The notes below the pieces were generated by a model that worked only from the letters and a program-made list of their open reading frames with translations, searched no databases and had not been told where the DNA came from. Both the position numbers and the translations under genes were made by a program. From JAQBDA01 sp032124675 (GTDB lineage: Bacteria > Chloroflexota > Anaerolineae > Anaerolineales > UBA4823), in assembly GCA_032124675.1 (NCBI GenBank), contig JAQBDA010000196.1:11756-75755 (forward strand): a stretch of DNA of 64,000 bases. Direction: 5' to 3'. Position 1 is the stretch's first letter. Each line of letters opens with the position of its first letter. Below, one piece after another: positions 8,593 to 17,645 of this stretch.

Positions 8593-8621
8593 AATATACC
8601 TCAGGTCAGATGGCTTGTCAA
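8593..8621 (-). promoter_or_regulatory. ffs: Sigma-70 promoter of the SRP RNA
   Basis: On the minus strand, TTGACA (8621-8616) is separated by 17 bp from TATATT (8598-8593). The SRP RNA 5' end is predicted 7 nt further on, at about 8586. Confidence 0.85.
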
Positions 8622-8647
8622 TAAACCACAAGGCTTAAAAAAATACA

Positions 8648-8685
8648 GGGGCTATTGGAAGGGCATCGCCCGTCTAATAGTCCCC
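8648..8685. terminator. Bidirectional intrinsic terminator below aconitase
   Basis: GGGGCTATT (8648-8656) pairs with AATAGTCCCC (8676-8685, one bulged T). An inner GGGC/GCCC helix is also possible. A run of A lies on the left and a run of T on the right, so it can work in both directions. It directly follows the aconitase stop codon. Confidence 0.82.
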
Positions 8686-8694
8686 GTTTTTCTA

Positions 8695-11394
8695 TCAAAG
8701 CATGCTGCGCAGCACGCTGTGCAGGATGCCGCCGTTGCGGTAGTACCCCACTTCGATGGCTGTGTTCAGCCGGGCGATAACTCTGAAAACCACCTGGCTG
8801 CCATCCGGGCGCTCCGCACGCACGGTCACCCGGCTATGCGGCTGCAGGTTCTCATCCAACTCTTCGATATGGTAGAGTTCCTGACCACTCAGCCCCAGTG
8901 TGTCAGCGTTCTCTCCGGGCATGAACTGCAGCGGCAGCACACCCATACCGATCAGGTTGGAGCGGTGGATGCGCTCGTATGATTCGGCGATCACGGCTTT
9001 CACCCCCAGCAGCAGAGTGCCCTTGGCAGCCCAGTCCCGGCTGGAGCCGGTGCCGTACTCTTTGCCGGCCAGGACGACCAGCGGCACGCCCTCCTTGCGG
9101 TACTGCATGGCTGCCTCGTAGATGCTCATCTGCTCACCACCCGGGAAATGGACGGTAACGCCGCCCTCCGTGCCGGGTGCCAGCCGGTTCTTCAGACGGA
9201 TGTTGGCGAAAGTGCCGCGTGTCATCACCCGGTCGTTGCCGCGGCGCGAGCCGTATGAGTTGAAGTCGCGCACTGTCACACTTTGTTCAACCAGGTATCG
9301 CCCTGCCGGGCTGTCCGCCGGGATAGACCCCGCCGGGGAGATATGGTCGGTGGTGATCGAGTCACCCAACAGCGCCAGGACGCGCGCCCCGTGGATTTCC
9401 TGGATCCCCGGCGCCTGGCGTGCCAGCCCGATAAAGAAGGGTGGTTCCTGAATATACGTCGAGCCAGATTCCCAGGTATATAGTTCACCCTCCCCACCCT
9501 GGATGGCGTTCCAGGTGGGGTTGCCGGTGAATACATTCGCGTATTTACTCCTGAACATCTCTGGTTTGACTGCTGTTGAGATCACCTGCTGGATCTCGGC
9601 TGACGTGGGCCAAATATCGCTCAAGAAAACTGGTTCGCCGTCATTGCCCTCGCCGATGGGTTCGCTGCTCAGGTCGATATCCACCGTGCCTGCCAGCGCG
9701 TAAGCCACCACCAGCGGCGGCGAAGCCAGGTAGTTGGCACGTACATATGGGTGGACGCGGCCTTCGAAGTTGCGGTTTCCGGAGAGCACCGCGGCTGCCA
9801 CCAGGTCTACACTGGTGATGGCTTTGACCACCTCGCCGGCGAGCGGTCCGGAGTTGCCGATGCAGGTCGTGCAGCCGTAGCCGACCACGTTGAATCCGAG
9901 CTCCGCCAGCGGCTCCAGCAGCCCGGCATGTTGCAGGTATTCGCTTACCACTCTGGAACCGGGCGCCAGGCTGGTCTTGACGTACGGTTTGACCGTCAGT
10001 CCCCTGGCGAGCGCTTTCTGCGCTACCAGACCTGCCCCGATCATGACCGAGGGGTTGGAGGTGTTGGTGCAGGAAGTGATGGCGGCGATTACAACTGCGC
10101 CGTGCTTCATTTCCACCGTGCCGCCATTGGTGCCCATAACGCCGCTGCGCTGCAGTGCCTCGGGTTGAAGCGCATAACCACGCTCCTTGACCGGGGCAGT
10201 CAAGGCGCTGCGGAAGGAGGCTTTCAGCTCTTTTAGCGTTTCCCGGTCCTGTGGGCGCTTGGGGCCTGCCAGGCTGGGTTCTACCGTGCCCAGGTCGAGC
10301 TCGAGCACGTCAGTAAAGTGGGGGTCCGGGGTATCGGCTGTGCGGAACAGTCCCTGCTCTTTACAATAGCGCTCCACGCGCTGGATGACTTCATCCGGTC
10401 GCCCGGTCAGCCGCAGGTAGCGCAGCGTCTCCTCGTCTGCCGGGAAGAAGCCAATGGTAGCCCCGTACTCGGGAGCCATGTTGGCGATGGTTGCCCGGTC
10501 TGGCAGCGACATGTGCTCCAGCCCGGGGCCGAAGAATTCGACGAATTTCTCTACCACTCCTCTTTGGCGCAGCAGTTGGGTCACGGTCAGGGTCAGGTCG
10601 GTGGCAGTGACGCCATCCTGAAGCTTGCCATACAGCTTGAAACCGATGACGTCCGGTGCGACCATATCGATCGGCTGCCCGAGCATGGCGGCTTCGGCCT
10701 CGATGCCGCCCACGCCCCAGCCGACAACGCTCAAAGCGTTGATCATCGTAGTGTGTGAGTCGGTTCCCACCAGGGTGTCCGGGTAAGCTAGCGGCAGGCC
10801 GTTCTCCTGCTTGGACAGCACGACCTGTGCCAGGTACTCCAGGTTCACCTGGTGCACGATCCCAGTCGCGGGTGGTACTACACGGAAGTTATCGAATGCT
10901 TTTTGACCCCAATGCAGGAACTCATAGCGTTCCCGGTTGCGCTGGAACTCCAGGTCGGCGTTACGCTGCAGTGCATCAGGGCTGGCGAAGAAATCGACCT
11001 GCACAGAATGGTCGATCACCAGGTCGACTTGCACGACGGGGTTAATTTTACTGGCATCTCCCCCCATACGTGCCATGGCTGCCCGCATGGCAGCCAGGTC
11101 GACCACCGCCGGAACGCCGGTGAAGTCCTGCATGACCACCCTCGCAGGCAGGAAGGGCAGACCGGGGCGCTCAACAGTGCCGGGATTCCAGGCTGCCAGG
11201 TTGGTGACATCCTTGTGCGTGATCTCATTTTCGTTGCACTGGCGCAGGACAGACTCGAGCATTACGCGAATCGAGAATGGCAGCCGGTCTAGCCTGGTCA
11301 GGCCATCCTTTTCGAGCTTCTCCAGGCGGTAATACGTATAATCGCCGTGGGGTGTTTTCAGCGTTCCTTTCGCACCAAAATAATCTTTGGGCAT
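8695..11394 (-). CDS. acnA: Aconitate hydratase (AcnA type)
   Basis: An 899-residue protein, the usual length of AcnA/IRP-type aconitases. It isomerises citrate to isocitrate in the TCA cycle using a [4Fe-4S] cluster. The cluster cysteines are visible in SCTNTSNPS (about residue 443) and in GYGCTTCIGNSG (about 508 and 511). Other family signatures are LVGTDSHTTMINALSVVGWGVGGIEAEAAM near 220, and the C-terminal swivel domain with GKEYGTGSSRDWAAKG. ATG 11394 follows a good AAGGAG site. Immediately upstream on the same strand is a copy of the dispersed 16-bp motif and then the folP stop. It appears complete. Confidence 0.97.
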   Translation of the reverse strand: MPKDYFGAKGTLKTPHGDYTYYRLEKLEKDGLTRLDRLPFSIRVMLESVLRQCNENEITHKDVTNLAAWNPGTVERPGLPFLPARVVMQDFTGVPAVVDLAAMRAAMARMGGDASKINPVVQVDLVIDHSVQVDFFASPDALQRNADLEFQRNRERYEFLHWGQKAFDNFRVVPPATGIVHQVNLEYLAQVVLSKQENGLPLAYPDTLVGTDSHTTMINALSVVGWGVGGIEAEAAMLGQPIDMVAPDVIGFKLYGKLQDGVTATDLTLTVTQLLRQRGVVEKFVEFFGPGLEHMSLPDRATIANMAPEYGATIGFFPADEETLRYLRLTGRPDEVIQRVERYCKEQGLFRTADTPDPHFTDVLELDLGTVEPSLAGPKRPQDRETLKELKASFRSALTAPVKERGYALQPEALQRSGVMGTNGGTVEMKHGAVVIAAITSCTNTSNPSVMIGAGLVAQKALARGLTVKPYVKTSLAPGSRVVSEYLQHAGLLEPLAELGFNVVGYGCTTCIGNSGPLAGEVVKAITSVDLVAAAVLSGNRNFEGRVHPYVRANYLASPPLVVAYALAGTVDIDLSSEPIGEGNDGEPVFLSDIWPTSAEIQQVISTAVKPEMFRSKYANVFTGNPTWNAIQGGEGELYTWESGSTYIQEPPFFIGLARQAPGIQEIHGARVLALLGDSITTDHISPAGSIPADSPAGRYLVEQSVTVRDFNSYGSRRGNDRVMTRGTFANIRLKNRLAPGTEGGVTVHFPGGEQMSIYEAAMQYRKEGVPLVVLAGKEYGTGSSRDWAAKGTLLLGVKAVIAESYERIHRSNLIGMGVLPLQFMPGENADTLGLSGQELYHIEELDENLQPHSRVTVRAERPDGSQVVFRVIARLNTAIEVGYYRNGGILHSVLRSML

Positions 11395-11415
11395 TCAGAT
11401 CTCCTTACATTTTCA

Positions 11416-11430
11416 GGATTTACGCAATTG
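11416..11430 (-). promoter_or_regulatory. Copy of the dispersed intergenic motif between folP and acnA
   Basis: Read on the minus strand this is CAATTGCGTAAATCC. It begins directly after the folP stop codon and ends about 21 nt before the acnA start. It matches the motif found at 959, 34012, 55153, 58606 and 60464. Function is unknown. Confidence 0.5.
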
Positions 11431-12378
11431 CTAGAGAGGCTGTGCTGCGCGCCGGACAATTGCGTCTGCCATCCGGGTTACCCGCAGCATATACTCGACA
11501 TCGTGTACTCGGACGATGTCACCGCCGCGTACGATTCCGATCGTCACCGCGGCAGCGGTGCCTTCCTGGCGCTGCTCGGTCGGCAGGTCGAGCGTGTAAC
11601 CGATAAAAGATTTTCGCGATGGACCGAACAATACCGGGAATCCCAGGGAGCGTATCTCATCCAGGCGGTCTAGCAGTTCGAGGTTTTGCTCGACGGTTTT
11701 GCCGAAACCGATCCCCGGGTCTAGAATAATCTGCTCGTCCGTAACCCCGGCTGCGCGGGCGATCTCGACGCTTTCCAGCAGCTCACGCTGGATGTCGGCG
11801 AGCAAGTCATCGTATGGGATGCCGATATACCGCCCTCCCAGGCGTTCTTTGATCTCAGCATTTGCCCAAGAGCTGCGGTTGTGCATCAGTACAACCGGGA
11901 CGTTGTGCCTGGCGGCTAGGCCTGCCAGGTCGGGGTCGGCCTTGAACCCCCAGACATCGTTGACCATGCTTGCCCCGGCTCGAATGGCGGCTTCTGCTAC
12001 CCCGGCCCGGTAGGTATCAATAGAGACCGGGACGTCCAGGCGGGACACCAGCATCTGGATGACCGGTATCACACGCTCGATCTCTTGTTCTTCGGTGACC
12101 GGCTGCGAGCCGGGACGAGTGCTCTCGCCGCCAACGTCAAGGATATCCACCCCTGCCTTGACGAATCTCTCCGCCTGCGAGAGTGCCAGGGAGAGCACAC
12201 CTGCCCCGTTCTCCGGCTGGTCTTCCAGGGGGTCAGCCCCGACCAGCCCGTCGCCGGAAAAGCTGTCGGGCGTGATATTCAATATCCCCATTACGTAGGT
12301 GCGGGAGCCCCAGACGAGCTTCCGGTCTCGGAGTGTCAGGTTGGACGCAAAGATCATTGATCCCTGGTTATTCGGCAT
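11431..12378 (-). CDS. folP: Dihydropteroate synthase
   Basis: A 315-residue TIM-barrel protein that condenses 6-hydroxymethyl-7,8-dihydropterin pyrophosphate with p-aminobenzoate in folate synthesis. Seen directly: GILNITPDSFSGDG near residue 32, DVGGESTRPGS near 80, MVNDVWGF near 145, DPGIGFGKT near 225, FGPSRKSFIG near 255 and a C-terminal VHDVEYM segment. These are the pterin- and phosphate-binding loops of the family. There is an insert of about 15 residues after the first motif (LVGADPLEDQPENGAG). folK lies about 600 bp upstream on the same strand, separated by a SpoIIAA-like gene, so folate genes are loosely grouped here. Confidence 0.95.
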   Translation of the reverse strand: MPNNQGSMIFASNLTLRDRKLVWGSRTYVMGILNITPDSFSGDGLVGADPLEDQPENGAGVLSLALSQAERFVKAGVDILDVGGESTRPGSQPVTEEQEIERVIPVIQMLVSRLDVPVSIDTYRAGVAEAAIRAGASMVNDVWGFKADPDLAGLAARHNVPVVLMHNRSSWANAEIKERLGGRYIGIPYDDLLADIQRELLESVEIARAAGVTDEQIILDPGIGFGKTVEQNLELLDRLDEIRSLGFPVLFGPSRKSFIGYTLDLPTEQRQEGTAAAVTIGIVRGGDIVRVHDVEYMLRVTRMADAIVRRAAQPL

Positions 12379-12415
12379 CGTTCAGTGCAGTGCTGGATTG
12401 CAGCTGGCGAGCAGT

Positions 12416-12841
12416 CTAAACCACCAAAGTCAGCGGTCTGTTCAGCCAGGCCTCGGCTTCATCGATATTGGAGAATAAACTCATTTCAACCCCGCCCGGG
12501 GTGGTCAGTGCGGCGATCTGGCGCAGTTTCTGGACTACCTCATTATTACTGGCGAGGACTGCCAGGCGGATGTTACGCACTGCCGGGTCATTGTTTACCT
12601 CGACTGCGTACTGGATTGCCAGGTCGGGTAAATCATTAAGCATTCGCAGATCGTACAGGTTGCGGGTCAGGCGGTCGGATTCATAGAGATGGTCCAGGGA
12701 AAATTCGCGCCAGTGTTCCAGCGTCGCGGCTGAGAGATCGGAAAAGACGAAATTCATACCGCCGTCAGAGCGGCGTGTGACCGTATAGCCAATGCCAGGG
12801 GCCGGTTCCCAGTTTAGAGGTTTTACTTCTACATCGTTCAT
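12416..12841 (-). CDS. SpoIIAA/STAS-like protein of unknown function
   Basis: A 141-residue soluble protein. The pattern of alternating strands and helices, with a strand such as NIRLAVLASNNEVV followed by a helix and a C-terminal FSNIDEAEAWLNRPL, resembles the SpoIIAA-like/STAS-fold family (residue DEAEAWL is typical of that group). No catalytic motif is visible. It sits between folP and folK, 37 nt upstream of folP, and may share their transcript without sharing their pathway. Family assignment rests on pattern only. Confidence 0.6.
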   Translation of the reverse strand: MNDVEVKPLNWEPAPGIGYTVTRRSDGGMNFVFSDLSAATLEHWREFSLDHLYESDRLTRNLYDLRMLNDLPDLAIQYAVEVNNDPAVRNIRLAVLASNNEVVQKLRQIAALTTPGGVEMSLFSNIDEAEAWLNRPLTLVV

Positions 12842-12949
12842 GCTGTTTCTCCTATTCCCGGTATACTCTCTTTCGCTGATAATCTTACCCGGAATCTCCC
12901 TGATTGTCAGCGGGTATATATTTTATACGATTTTCCATCAAAATTGAAC

Positions 12950-12964
12950 CTGTCCAGCGGACAG
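12950..12964 (-). terminator. Short hairpin after folK
   Basis: CTGTCC and GGACAG pair around a 3-nt loop, followed on the minus strand by a weakly T-rich stretch. It is a weak terminator candidate between folK and the SpoIIAA-like gene. Confidence 0.4.
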
Positions 12965-12982
12965 AGCAGGCACGAAGGTTAT

Positions 12983-13492
12983 CTACACGCCGGAATCGAA
13001 GCGCGTGATCTGCCTGCTATCCACTCGGGCGAGGATCTCTGAGATCGTCGCACCGACCACCGGGTGCTGCAGGTTGGGAGCCAGGTCGGCGAGTGGGACG
13101 AGGACGAATGCACGCTCGCTCATGCGGGGGTGGGGTATCACCAGCTCGGGGCTGCTGAATACCTGCCCGGCGTAGAGCAGGATGTCGATATCGATCAACC
13201 GCGGCCCGTAGTGGAAGGTGGGCAAGCGCCCCAACTGCCCTTCCAGATCCTTCAGGTAGACCAGCAGGTCCACGGGCGGCAGGTCAGTCTGTGCTTCGAT
13301 CACCATATTCAAGAAAGCCGGCTGATCCTGGTAGCCCCAGGGCGGTGTCTCGTAGACCGGTGACTGCCTCAAGACATCCACCTCCGTCGGTAGAGCGCTG
13401 ATCGTGTTTCCAAGGTTTGCAGAGCGGTCGCCGAGGTTGCTGCCCAGAGCCAGATAGATCTTATGGGGTGAATTTTGGCCGGTTCCTGCCAC
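12983..13492 (-). CDS. folK: 2-amino-4-hydroxy-6-hydroxymethyldihydropteridine pyrophosphokinase
   Basis: A 169-residue HPPK that transfers pyrophosphate from ATP to hydroxymethyl-dihydropterin, the step before folP. Family motifs are plain: LALGSNLGDR at about residues 14-23, SPVYETPPWG near 45, QPAFLNMV near 57, then YGPRLIDIDILLY near 95, which contains the Mg-binding Asp pair, and IPHPRMSERAFVLVPL near 120. The length is normal and no FolB fusion is present. The gene starts 15 bp downstream of the thiolase stop on the same strand. Confidence 0.96.
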   Translation of the reverse strand: MAGTGQNSPHKIYLALGSNLGDRSANLGNTISALPTEVDVLRQSPVYETPPWGYQDQPAFLNMVIEAQTDLPPVDLLVYLKDLEGQLGRLPTFHYGPRLIDIDILLYAGQVFSSPELVIPHPRMSERAFVLVPLADLAPNLQHPVVGATISEILARVDSRQITRFDSGV

Positions 13493-13507
13493 AGGGGGCT
13501 TCCTGCC

Positions 13508-14641
13508 TCAGGTCATCTCAAGGATTGTGGCAGTTGCCATGCCATGCCCGATGCACATCGTCTGCAGCCCATACCTGCCGCCGGTGCGCAGCAATTCGTG
13601 CAGCAGTTTGGTCATCAAGATGGCTCCGGTCGCGCCCAGCGGGTGCCCCAGGGCGATGGCGCCGCCGTTGGGGTTTACTTTATCCATATCCGGCTCTAGC
13701 TCTTTGGCCCAGGCGAGCACCACAGAGGCGAAAGCCTCGTTGATCTCGATGGCATCCATATCTTCGAGCGCCAGCCCGGCACGCCGGAGCACCTCCCGGG
13801 TTGCCGGGATCGGTCCATCCAGCATGAGCACCGGGTCCGACCCGGTGACAAAGCGGGCTGCCAGGCGGGCCAGCGGGTCTAGGTTGTAGCGCCCGACTGC
13901 CCGGGCAGAGGCCAGTACCAGGGCAGCGGCACCGTCACTGATCTGGCTGGAGTTGCCGGCAGTGACCACCCCGTTCTCCTTGAATACCGCCTTGAGAGCG
14001 GCCATTTTCTGCCGGTTGGGCGGCATCCGCACCCCTTCATCAACCGTAAACTGCGTCCGGTCCGGTCTGGTGATAGGAAGGACCTGCTCATCGAACCAGC
14101 CGTCCTGGATGGCTCCCATGGCGCGCAGGTGGCTCCGGTAGCTGAAATCGTCTAGCTCATCCCGGCTCAGCTCCCATTTCTCGGCCATCATCTCGGCACT
14201 GATTCCCTGATGTACCAGCGGGTATGGGAAATCTGCCGGCCATTCAGCCGGCCAATCGCTGCCGATCGGCTGGTGCGACATCATCTCTGTTCCACCCGCG
14301 ATGACGATATCCATATCCCCGGCCAGGATGGCCTGGGCTGCGAAATGTATGGATTGTTGTCCAGACCCGCACATGCGGTTTAAGGTCACAGCGGGTATAT
14401 CCGGCGGGAAGCCGGCCTTGAGCACCGCCAGGCGGGCAAGATTGGCGCCTTGGTCGCCAATCGGTGTGGCACAGCCCAGGATGACATCATCCACCTGCCC
14501 AGGGCTTACCCCGGCTCTGCCTAGGGCTTCCTGCAGGACCAGAGCGGTCAGGTCAACCGGGTGGAAGTGGGAGAGCGCCCCGCCCGGTTTTCCCATCCCC
14601 ACGGGTGTGCGTACAGCAGATATGATATATGCTTCGCTCAT
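13508..14641 (-). CDS. Acetyl-CoA acetyltransferase (thiolase)
   Basis: A thiolase of about 377 residues that makes or splits acetoacetyl-CoA-type substrates. The catalytic residues are in place: Cys near 90 in RMCGSGQQS, His near 333 in GHPLGATGA, and Cys near 363 in MCIGHGMA. The family N-terminus EAYIISAVRTPVG follows ATG 14641, so this start is chosen over an in-frame TTG at 14683. Substrate specificity (beta-oxidation, acetoacetyl-CoA synthesis or PHA) cannot be told from the sequence; no partner dehydrogenase or hydratase is next to it. It is divergent from the GH1 gene. Confidence 0.92.
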   Translation of the reverse strand: MSEAYIISAVRTPVGMGKPGGALSHFHPVDLTALVLQEALGRAGVSPGQVDDVILGCATPIGDQGANLARLAVLKAGFPPDIPAVTLNRMCGSGQQSIHFAAQAILAGDMDIVIAGGTEMMSHQPIGSDWPAEWPADFPYPLVHQGISAEMMAEKWELSRDELDDFSYRSHLRAMGAIQDGWFDEQVLPITRPDRTQFTVDEGVRMPPNRQKMAALKAVFKENGVVTAGNSSQISDGAAALVLASARAVGRYNLDPLARLAARFVTGSDPVLMLDGPIPATREVLRRAGLALEDMDAIEINEAFASVVLAWAKELEPDMDKVNPNGGAIALGHPLGATGAILMTKLLHELLRTGGRYGLQTMCIGHGMATATILEMT

Positions 14642-14835
14642 ATGGATAAGGATACCATTAAGTGCATAATTTACATCCCGCAATCGAGGGAGATTCCGGG
14701 TTTTTAACAGTGGATGGCCTGTCCAACGCGAGTTTGCAAAAACAACGCCGGACGGCTAAAATATACTCTGGCTGGTGAACATCCGTCTCAACCGGATGAA
14801 ACCAGGTCAATCCAGTACCAGTTCAAGGAAGGATC

Positions 14836-16164
14836 ATGGCACAGGCAACCTTTCACTTCCCACGCGGGTTTCTCTGGGGAACAGCAACTTCCTCCCACCA
14901 GGTAGAGGGGAATAACGTCAACAACAACTGGTGGGCATGGGAGCAGCAGACCGGACGTATCCGTAATGGCGATCAATCGGGATTAGCCTGCGACTGGTGG
15001 GGTGGTCGCTGGCGTGAGGATTTCGACCGTGCCGCCAATGCCGGGCAGAACGCCCACCGTCTGTCGATCGAATGGAGCCGCATCCAGCCAGAGCCAGACC
15101 GCTGGGATGAGACGGCTCTCGACCGCTATCTGGCGATGATGCGCGGACTGCGCGAGCGCAAAATCACACCCCTGGTTACGCTGCACCATTTCAGCGACCC
15201 GCTCTGGCTGGAAGAGCAAGGGGGTTGGGAAGACGAGAGAGTGGTCGGGCGATTTTCGGCTTATGTCGAGCGGGTGGTCGAAGCGCTGCGCGAATACACC
15301 AGCCTGTGGGTGACGATCAATGAACCGAATGTGCTGTACGCGAGCGCCTATCTGGCTGGCATCTGGCCGCCGGGGAAGCAGAGTCTCACCGCCATGGGAC
15401 GGGTGATGACAAATCTTGTCCGGGCGCATGCGGCAGCCTACCACGCCATACACCGGCTGCAGCCCCAAGCTCAGGTCGGGATAGCGATCAACTACCTCCC
15501 GTTTCAGCCGGTCAGCTCCTGGTCTCCGCTGCAGCGGCTGTTTGCAGGTCTGGCTGACGGTATCTTCAACGAGTTCTTCCCGACTGCCATACACAGCGGC
15601 AGGCTGCGCTTCCCGCTGTGGTCGCGGCGCATCCCGGAAGCCAAAGGCACCCATGATTTCCTGGGCATCAACTATTACACCCGCGGCTATATTTCTGGCA
15701 ACCTGGCCAATCTGCAAGAAATGATTAAGACGCCGCACTTCCCGCCCGGCAGCCAGGTCAGCCCCAGCGGCATGCTTGCCAACGAGCCGCTGGGAATGTT
15801 CGCAGCCCTGAAGTGGGGCTTGAAATTCAAGCTGCCGATTTTCGTCACCGAGAACGGGATCGAGGACCAGGAGGATCAGCTGCGGCCGCGCTACCTGATC
15901 GAGCACCTGCACCAGTTATGGCGGGCTGTGAATTTCAACTACCCGGTCAAAGGCTATTTCCACTGGAGCTTGGTGGATAACTTTGAGTGGGAGCGCGGCT
16001 GGACGCAGCGTTTTGGTTTGTGGGAGCTGGATGTCGATACCCAGGTGCGCAGCAAACGCCCCAGCGCCGACCTATATGCAGAGATCTGCCGTGAGAACGG
16101 CATCTCCTCGGATATGGTGCAACGATACGCCCCGCAAATCTTCGCCAGTATGTTCCCTGATTGA
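14836..16164 (+). CDS. Family 1 glycoside hydrolase (beta-glucosidase-like)
   Basis: A 442-residue GH1 enzyme with the standard (beta/alpha)8 landmarks: FPRGFLWGTATSSHQVEG at the N-terminus, acid/base Glu near 164 in TINEPN, nucleophile Glu near 339 in VTENGIED, and the C-terminal GYFHWSLVDNFEWERGW substrate-binding loop. There is no signal peptide, so it acts in the cytoplasm on imported beta-glycosides. AAGGAAGG precedes ATG 14836. No sugar transporter or LacI-type regulator is adjacent. Retaining mechanism follows from the family; the real substrate is not known. Confidence 0.95.
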   Translation: MAQATFHFPRGFLWGTATSSHQVEGNNVNNNWWAWEQQTGRIRNGDQSGLACDWWGGRWREDFDRAANAGQNAHRLSIEWSRIQPEPDRWDETALDRYLAMMRGLRERKITPLVTLHHFSDPLWLEEQGGWEDERVVGRFSAYVERVVEALREYTSLWVTINEPNVLYASAYLAGIWPPGKQSLTAMGRVMTNLVRAHAAAYHAIHRLQPQAQVGIAINYLPFQPVSSWSPLQRLFAGLADGIFNEFFPTAIHSGRLRFPLWSRRIPEAKGTHDFLGINYYTRGYISGNLANLQEMIKTPHFPPGSQVSPSGMLANEPLGMFAALKWGLKFKLPIFVTENGIEDQEDQLRPRYLIEHLHQLWRAVNFNYPVKGYFHWSLVDNFEWERGWTQRFGLWELDVDTQVRSKRPSADLYAEICRENGISSDMVQRYAPQIFASMFPD

Positions 16165-16180
16165 CCCGTATAGACAGGTT

Positions 16181-17083
16181 ATGAATACGCTTATCAGCCG
16201 AAGTTCCGATCTGTACGTGGTGGTTTGCCGCCCCGCGCTGCCCAAGGATAAGCCCGATGTGCTGGTGCTGACGCGCGACATCTGGGATGGCAATGATTAC
16301 GTGCCCAAGATCTGGGATGAATGGCTGGCGGACCCGGAAGGTCTGCTGGCGACAGCCGAATACGGCGGGCAGGTGGTCGGTCTGGTGAAGCTCTCCCACA
16401 AAGGGACCCGAGAGTGGTGGCTGGAGGGGCTGCGCGTCCACCCGCAGTATCAGGGTCGCGGGATTGCTTCCCACATGCATGATTACATCTTAGACTACTG
16501 GAAGCGAGATCTGGGTGGGGTTATCCGCCTGGCGACCTCTTCGGCTAGGCTGCCGGTGCACCGCCTATGCCAGCGAACAGGGTTCGAATTGGCGGGCGAA
16601 TACCGCCTGTATGCTGCCCCATCTCTGAGCGGAGGTCAATCGGTTCTGCGTCCCATACAGGCTGACGAGGCTGGCCGGGCAGTGGGGTATCTCCTGGACA
16701 GCCCGCTGTTCGCCTTGTGCAGCGAGATGGTCTATCTGGATTGGTGCTGGGGCAGCCTCACTCCTGAGCGCCTAGCAGAGATCATCCAGCGCGAGCAGGC
16801 CTTCTGGTGGTTGGGAGAAGATGGCGGCGTGAGTGGTTTGCTGGGCATCGCCGTCGACGAAGACGACGAAGCCGGTCAGCATCCTTTCATCCAGGTGCTG
16901 GGCTGCGAAGAGCAAGATTTGCCAGAGCTGCTTCTGGTTTACCGCCGCCTGGCAGGCCAGATGGGTTTTGGCCGGGCGGAATGGCTGGCTCCGGATCAGG
17001 AGACGGTCATAAGATTCCTACAGGGAGCTGGCTATCAGAGCGATTGGGAGAACAGCCTGTATCTGTTCGAGAAAAGAGAATAG
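16181..17083 (+). CDS. Tandem GNAT-family N-acetyltransferase
   Basis: A 300-residue protein with two GNAT-like halves. The N-terminal half (about 5-150) has the acetyl-CoA loop motif in GLRVHPQYQGRGIASHMHDY and a following VHRLCQRTGFELAGEYRLY. The C-terminal half (about 155-300) lacks an obvious R/Q-x-x-G-x-G/A loop but repeats the fold pattern and ends with FLQGAGYQSDWENSLYLFEKRE. ATG 16181 lies 17 nt after the GH1 stop; the frame extends further upstream inside GH1, but that part is not GNAT-like. The acetylated substrate is unknown. It may be co-transcribed with the glycosidase. Confidence 0.82.
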   Translation: MNTLISRSSDLYVVVCRPALPKDKPDVLVLTRDIWDGNDYVPKIWDEWLADPEGLLATAEYGGQVVGLVKLSHKGTREWWLEGLRVHPQYQGRGIASHMHDYILDYWKRDLGGVIRLATSSARLPVHRLCQRTGFELAGEYRLYAAPSLSGGQSVLRPIQADEAGRAVGYLLDSPLFALCSEMVYLDWCWGSLTPERLAEIIQREQAFWWLGEDGGVSGLLGIAVDEDDEAGQHPFIQVLGCEEQDLPELLLVYRRLAGQMGFGRAEWLAPDQETVIRFLQGAGYQSDWENSLYLFEKRE

Positions 17084-17185
17084 TGGCAGGGCGGGATGAG
17101 GCAGTCGGTAATTGCCCTGATTCCACCGTGCCTCGTGGTATAATCTCGGGCGCTAAATAGCTTTACAAGTGCATAGTTTTTACGA

Positions 17186-17272
17186 GGAGAGGTTGCGTAG
17201 TCTGGCCTAACGCGCACGCCTGGAGAGCGTGTGAGCCGCAAGGCTCCGCGGGTTCGAATCCCGCCCTCTCCG
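17186..17272 (+). tRNA. tRNA-Ser (anticodon GGA)
   Basis: The sequence folds as a class II tRNA: a 7-bp acceptor stem (GGAGAGG/CCTCTCC), anticodon loop CTGGAGA on a CACGC/GCGTG stem, long variable arm, and T-arm GCGGG-TTCGAAT-CCCGC. Anticodon GGA reads UCC/UCU. CC but no A of the CCA tail is encoded. A TATAAT box lies at 17139-17144. Confidence 0.96.
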
Positions 17273-17279
17273 CCTTATT

Positions 17280-17645
17280 CTACCCCGCTGTGGAGATCGC
17301 CCGCAGGATAAGCAGCGCGGAGACGAACAGCGCCGACCCGTAGATCAGCATCACCCGGCGCTGCTCGTCCCCCTTGGTGTAGGCATACACACCTGGGATG
17401 ACCAGGGCGGTGACGATGCCGTATAAGATGTGGATGCCGCGCTCAGGTCGGGCGCCGATAATGTACAGGTATGCGCCCAGCAGCCCCTGACCGACGATCA
17501 GGATCTCTCCGATCATCAGCGCCCCCCAATAATTGCTGTCCACCCCTTGCTTGCGAAAGTAGCGCCACATGCCCCACAATGCCAGGATAACCATGAAGTA
17601 CAGCGCGGTATATCCTAGGCGACCATGTATATCTCCAAGTGTCAT
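17280..17645 (-). CDS. Small four-helix membrane protein, unknown function
   Basis: A 121-residue protein with four predicted transmembrane helices (about residues 12-28, 42-62, 72-90 and 98-115). Conserved-looking His residues are near the N-terminus (IHGRLGY) and at the start of helix three (GIHILYG), which is reminiscent of small heme-binding or quinone-linked membrane proteins, but no family motif is certain. A GGGAGGG site lies 4 nt before ATG 17645. Convergent with tRNA-Ser and divergent from the bc-type operon. Its proximity to that operon suggests, but does not show, a respiratory link. Confidence 0.7.
   Translation of the reverse strand: MTLGDIHGRLGYTALYFMVILALWGMWRYFRKQGVDSNYWGALMIGEILIVGQGLLGAYLYIIGARPERGIHILYGIVTALVIPGVYAYTKGDEQRRVMLIYGSALFVSALLILRAISTAG

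Noticed and set aside
9122..11332. Several plus-strand frames of 60-160 codons opposite aconitase
   Set aside because: High-GC shadows of acnA; no ribosome-binding sites or recognisable domains.
15983..16180. Upstream extension of the GNAT frame inside the GH1 gene
   Set aside because: Overlaps the conserved GH1 C-terminus and has no GNAT similarity; ATG 16181 fits better.
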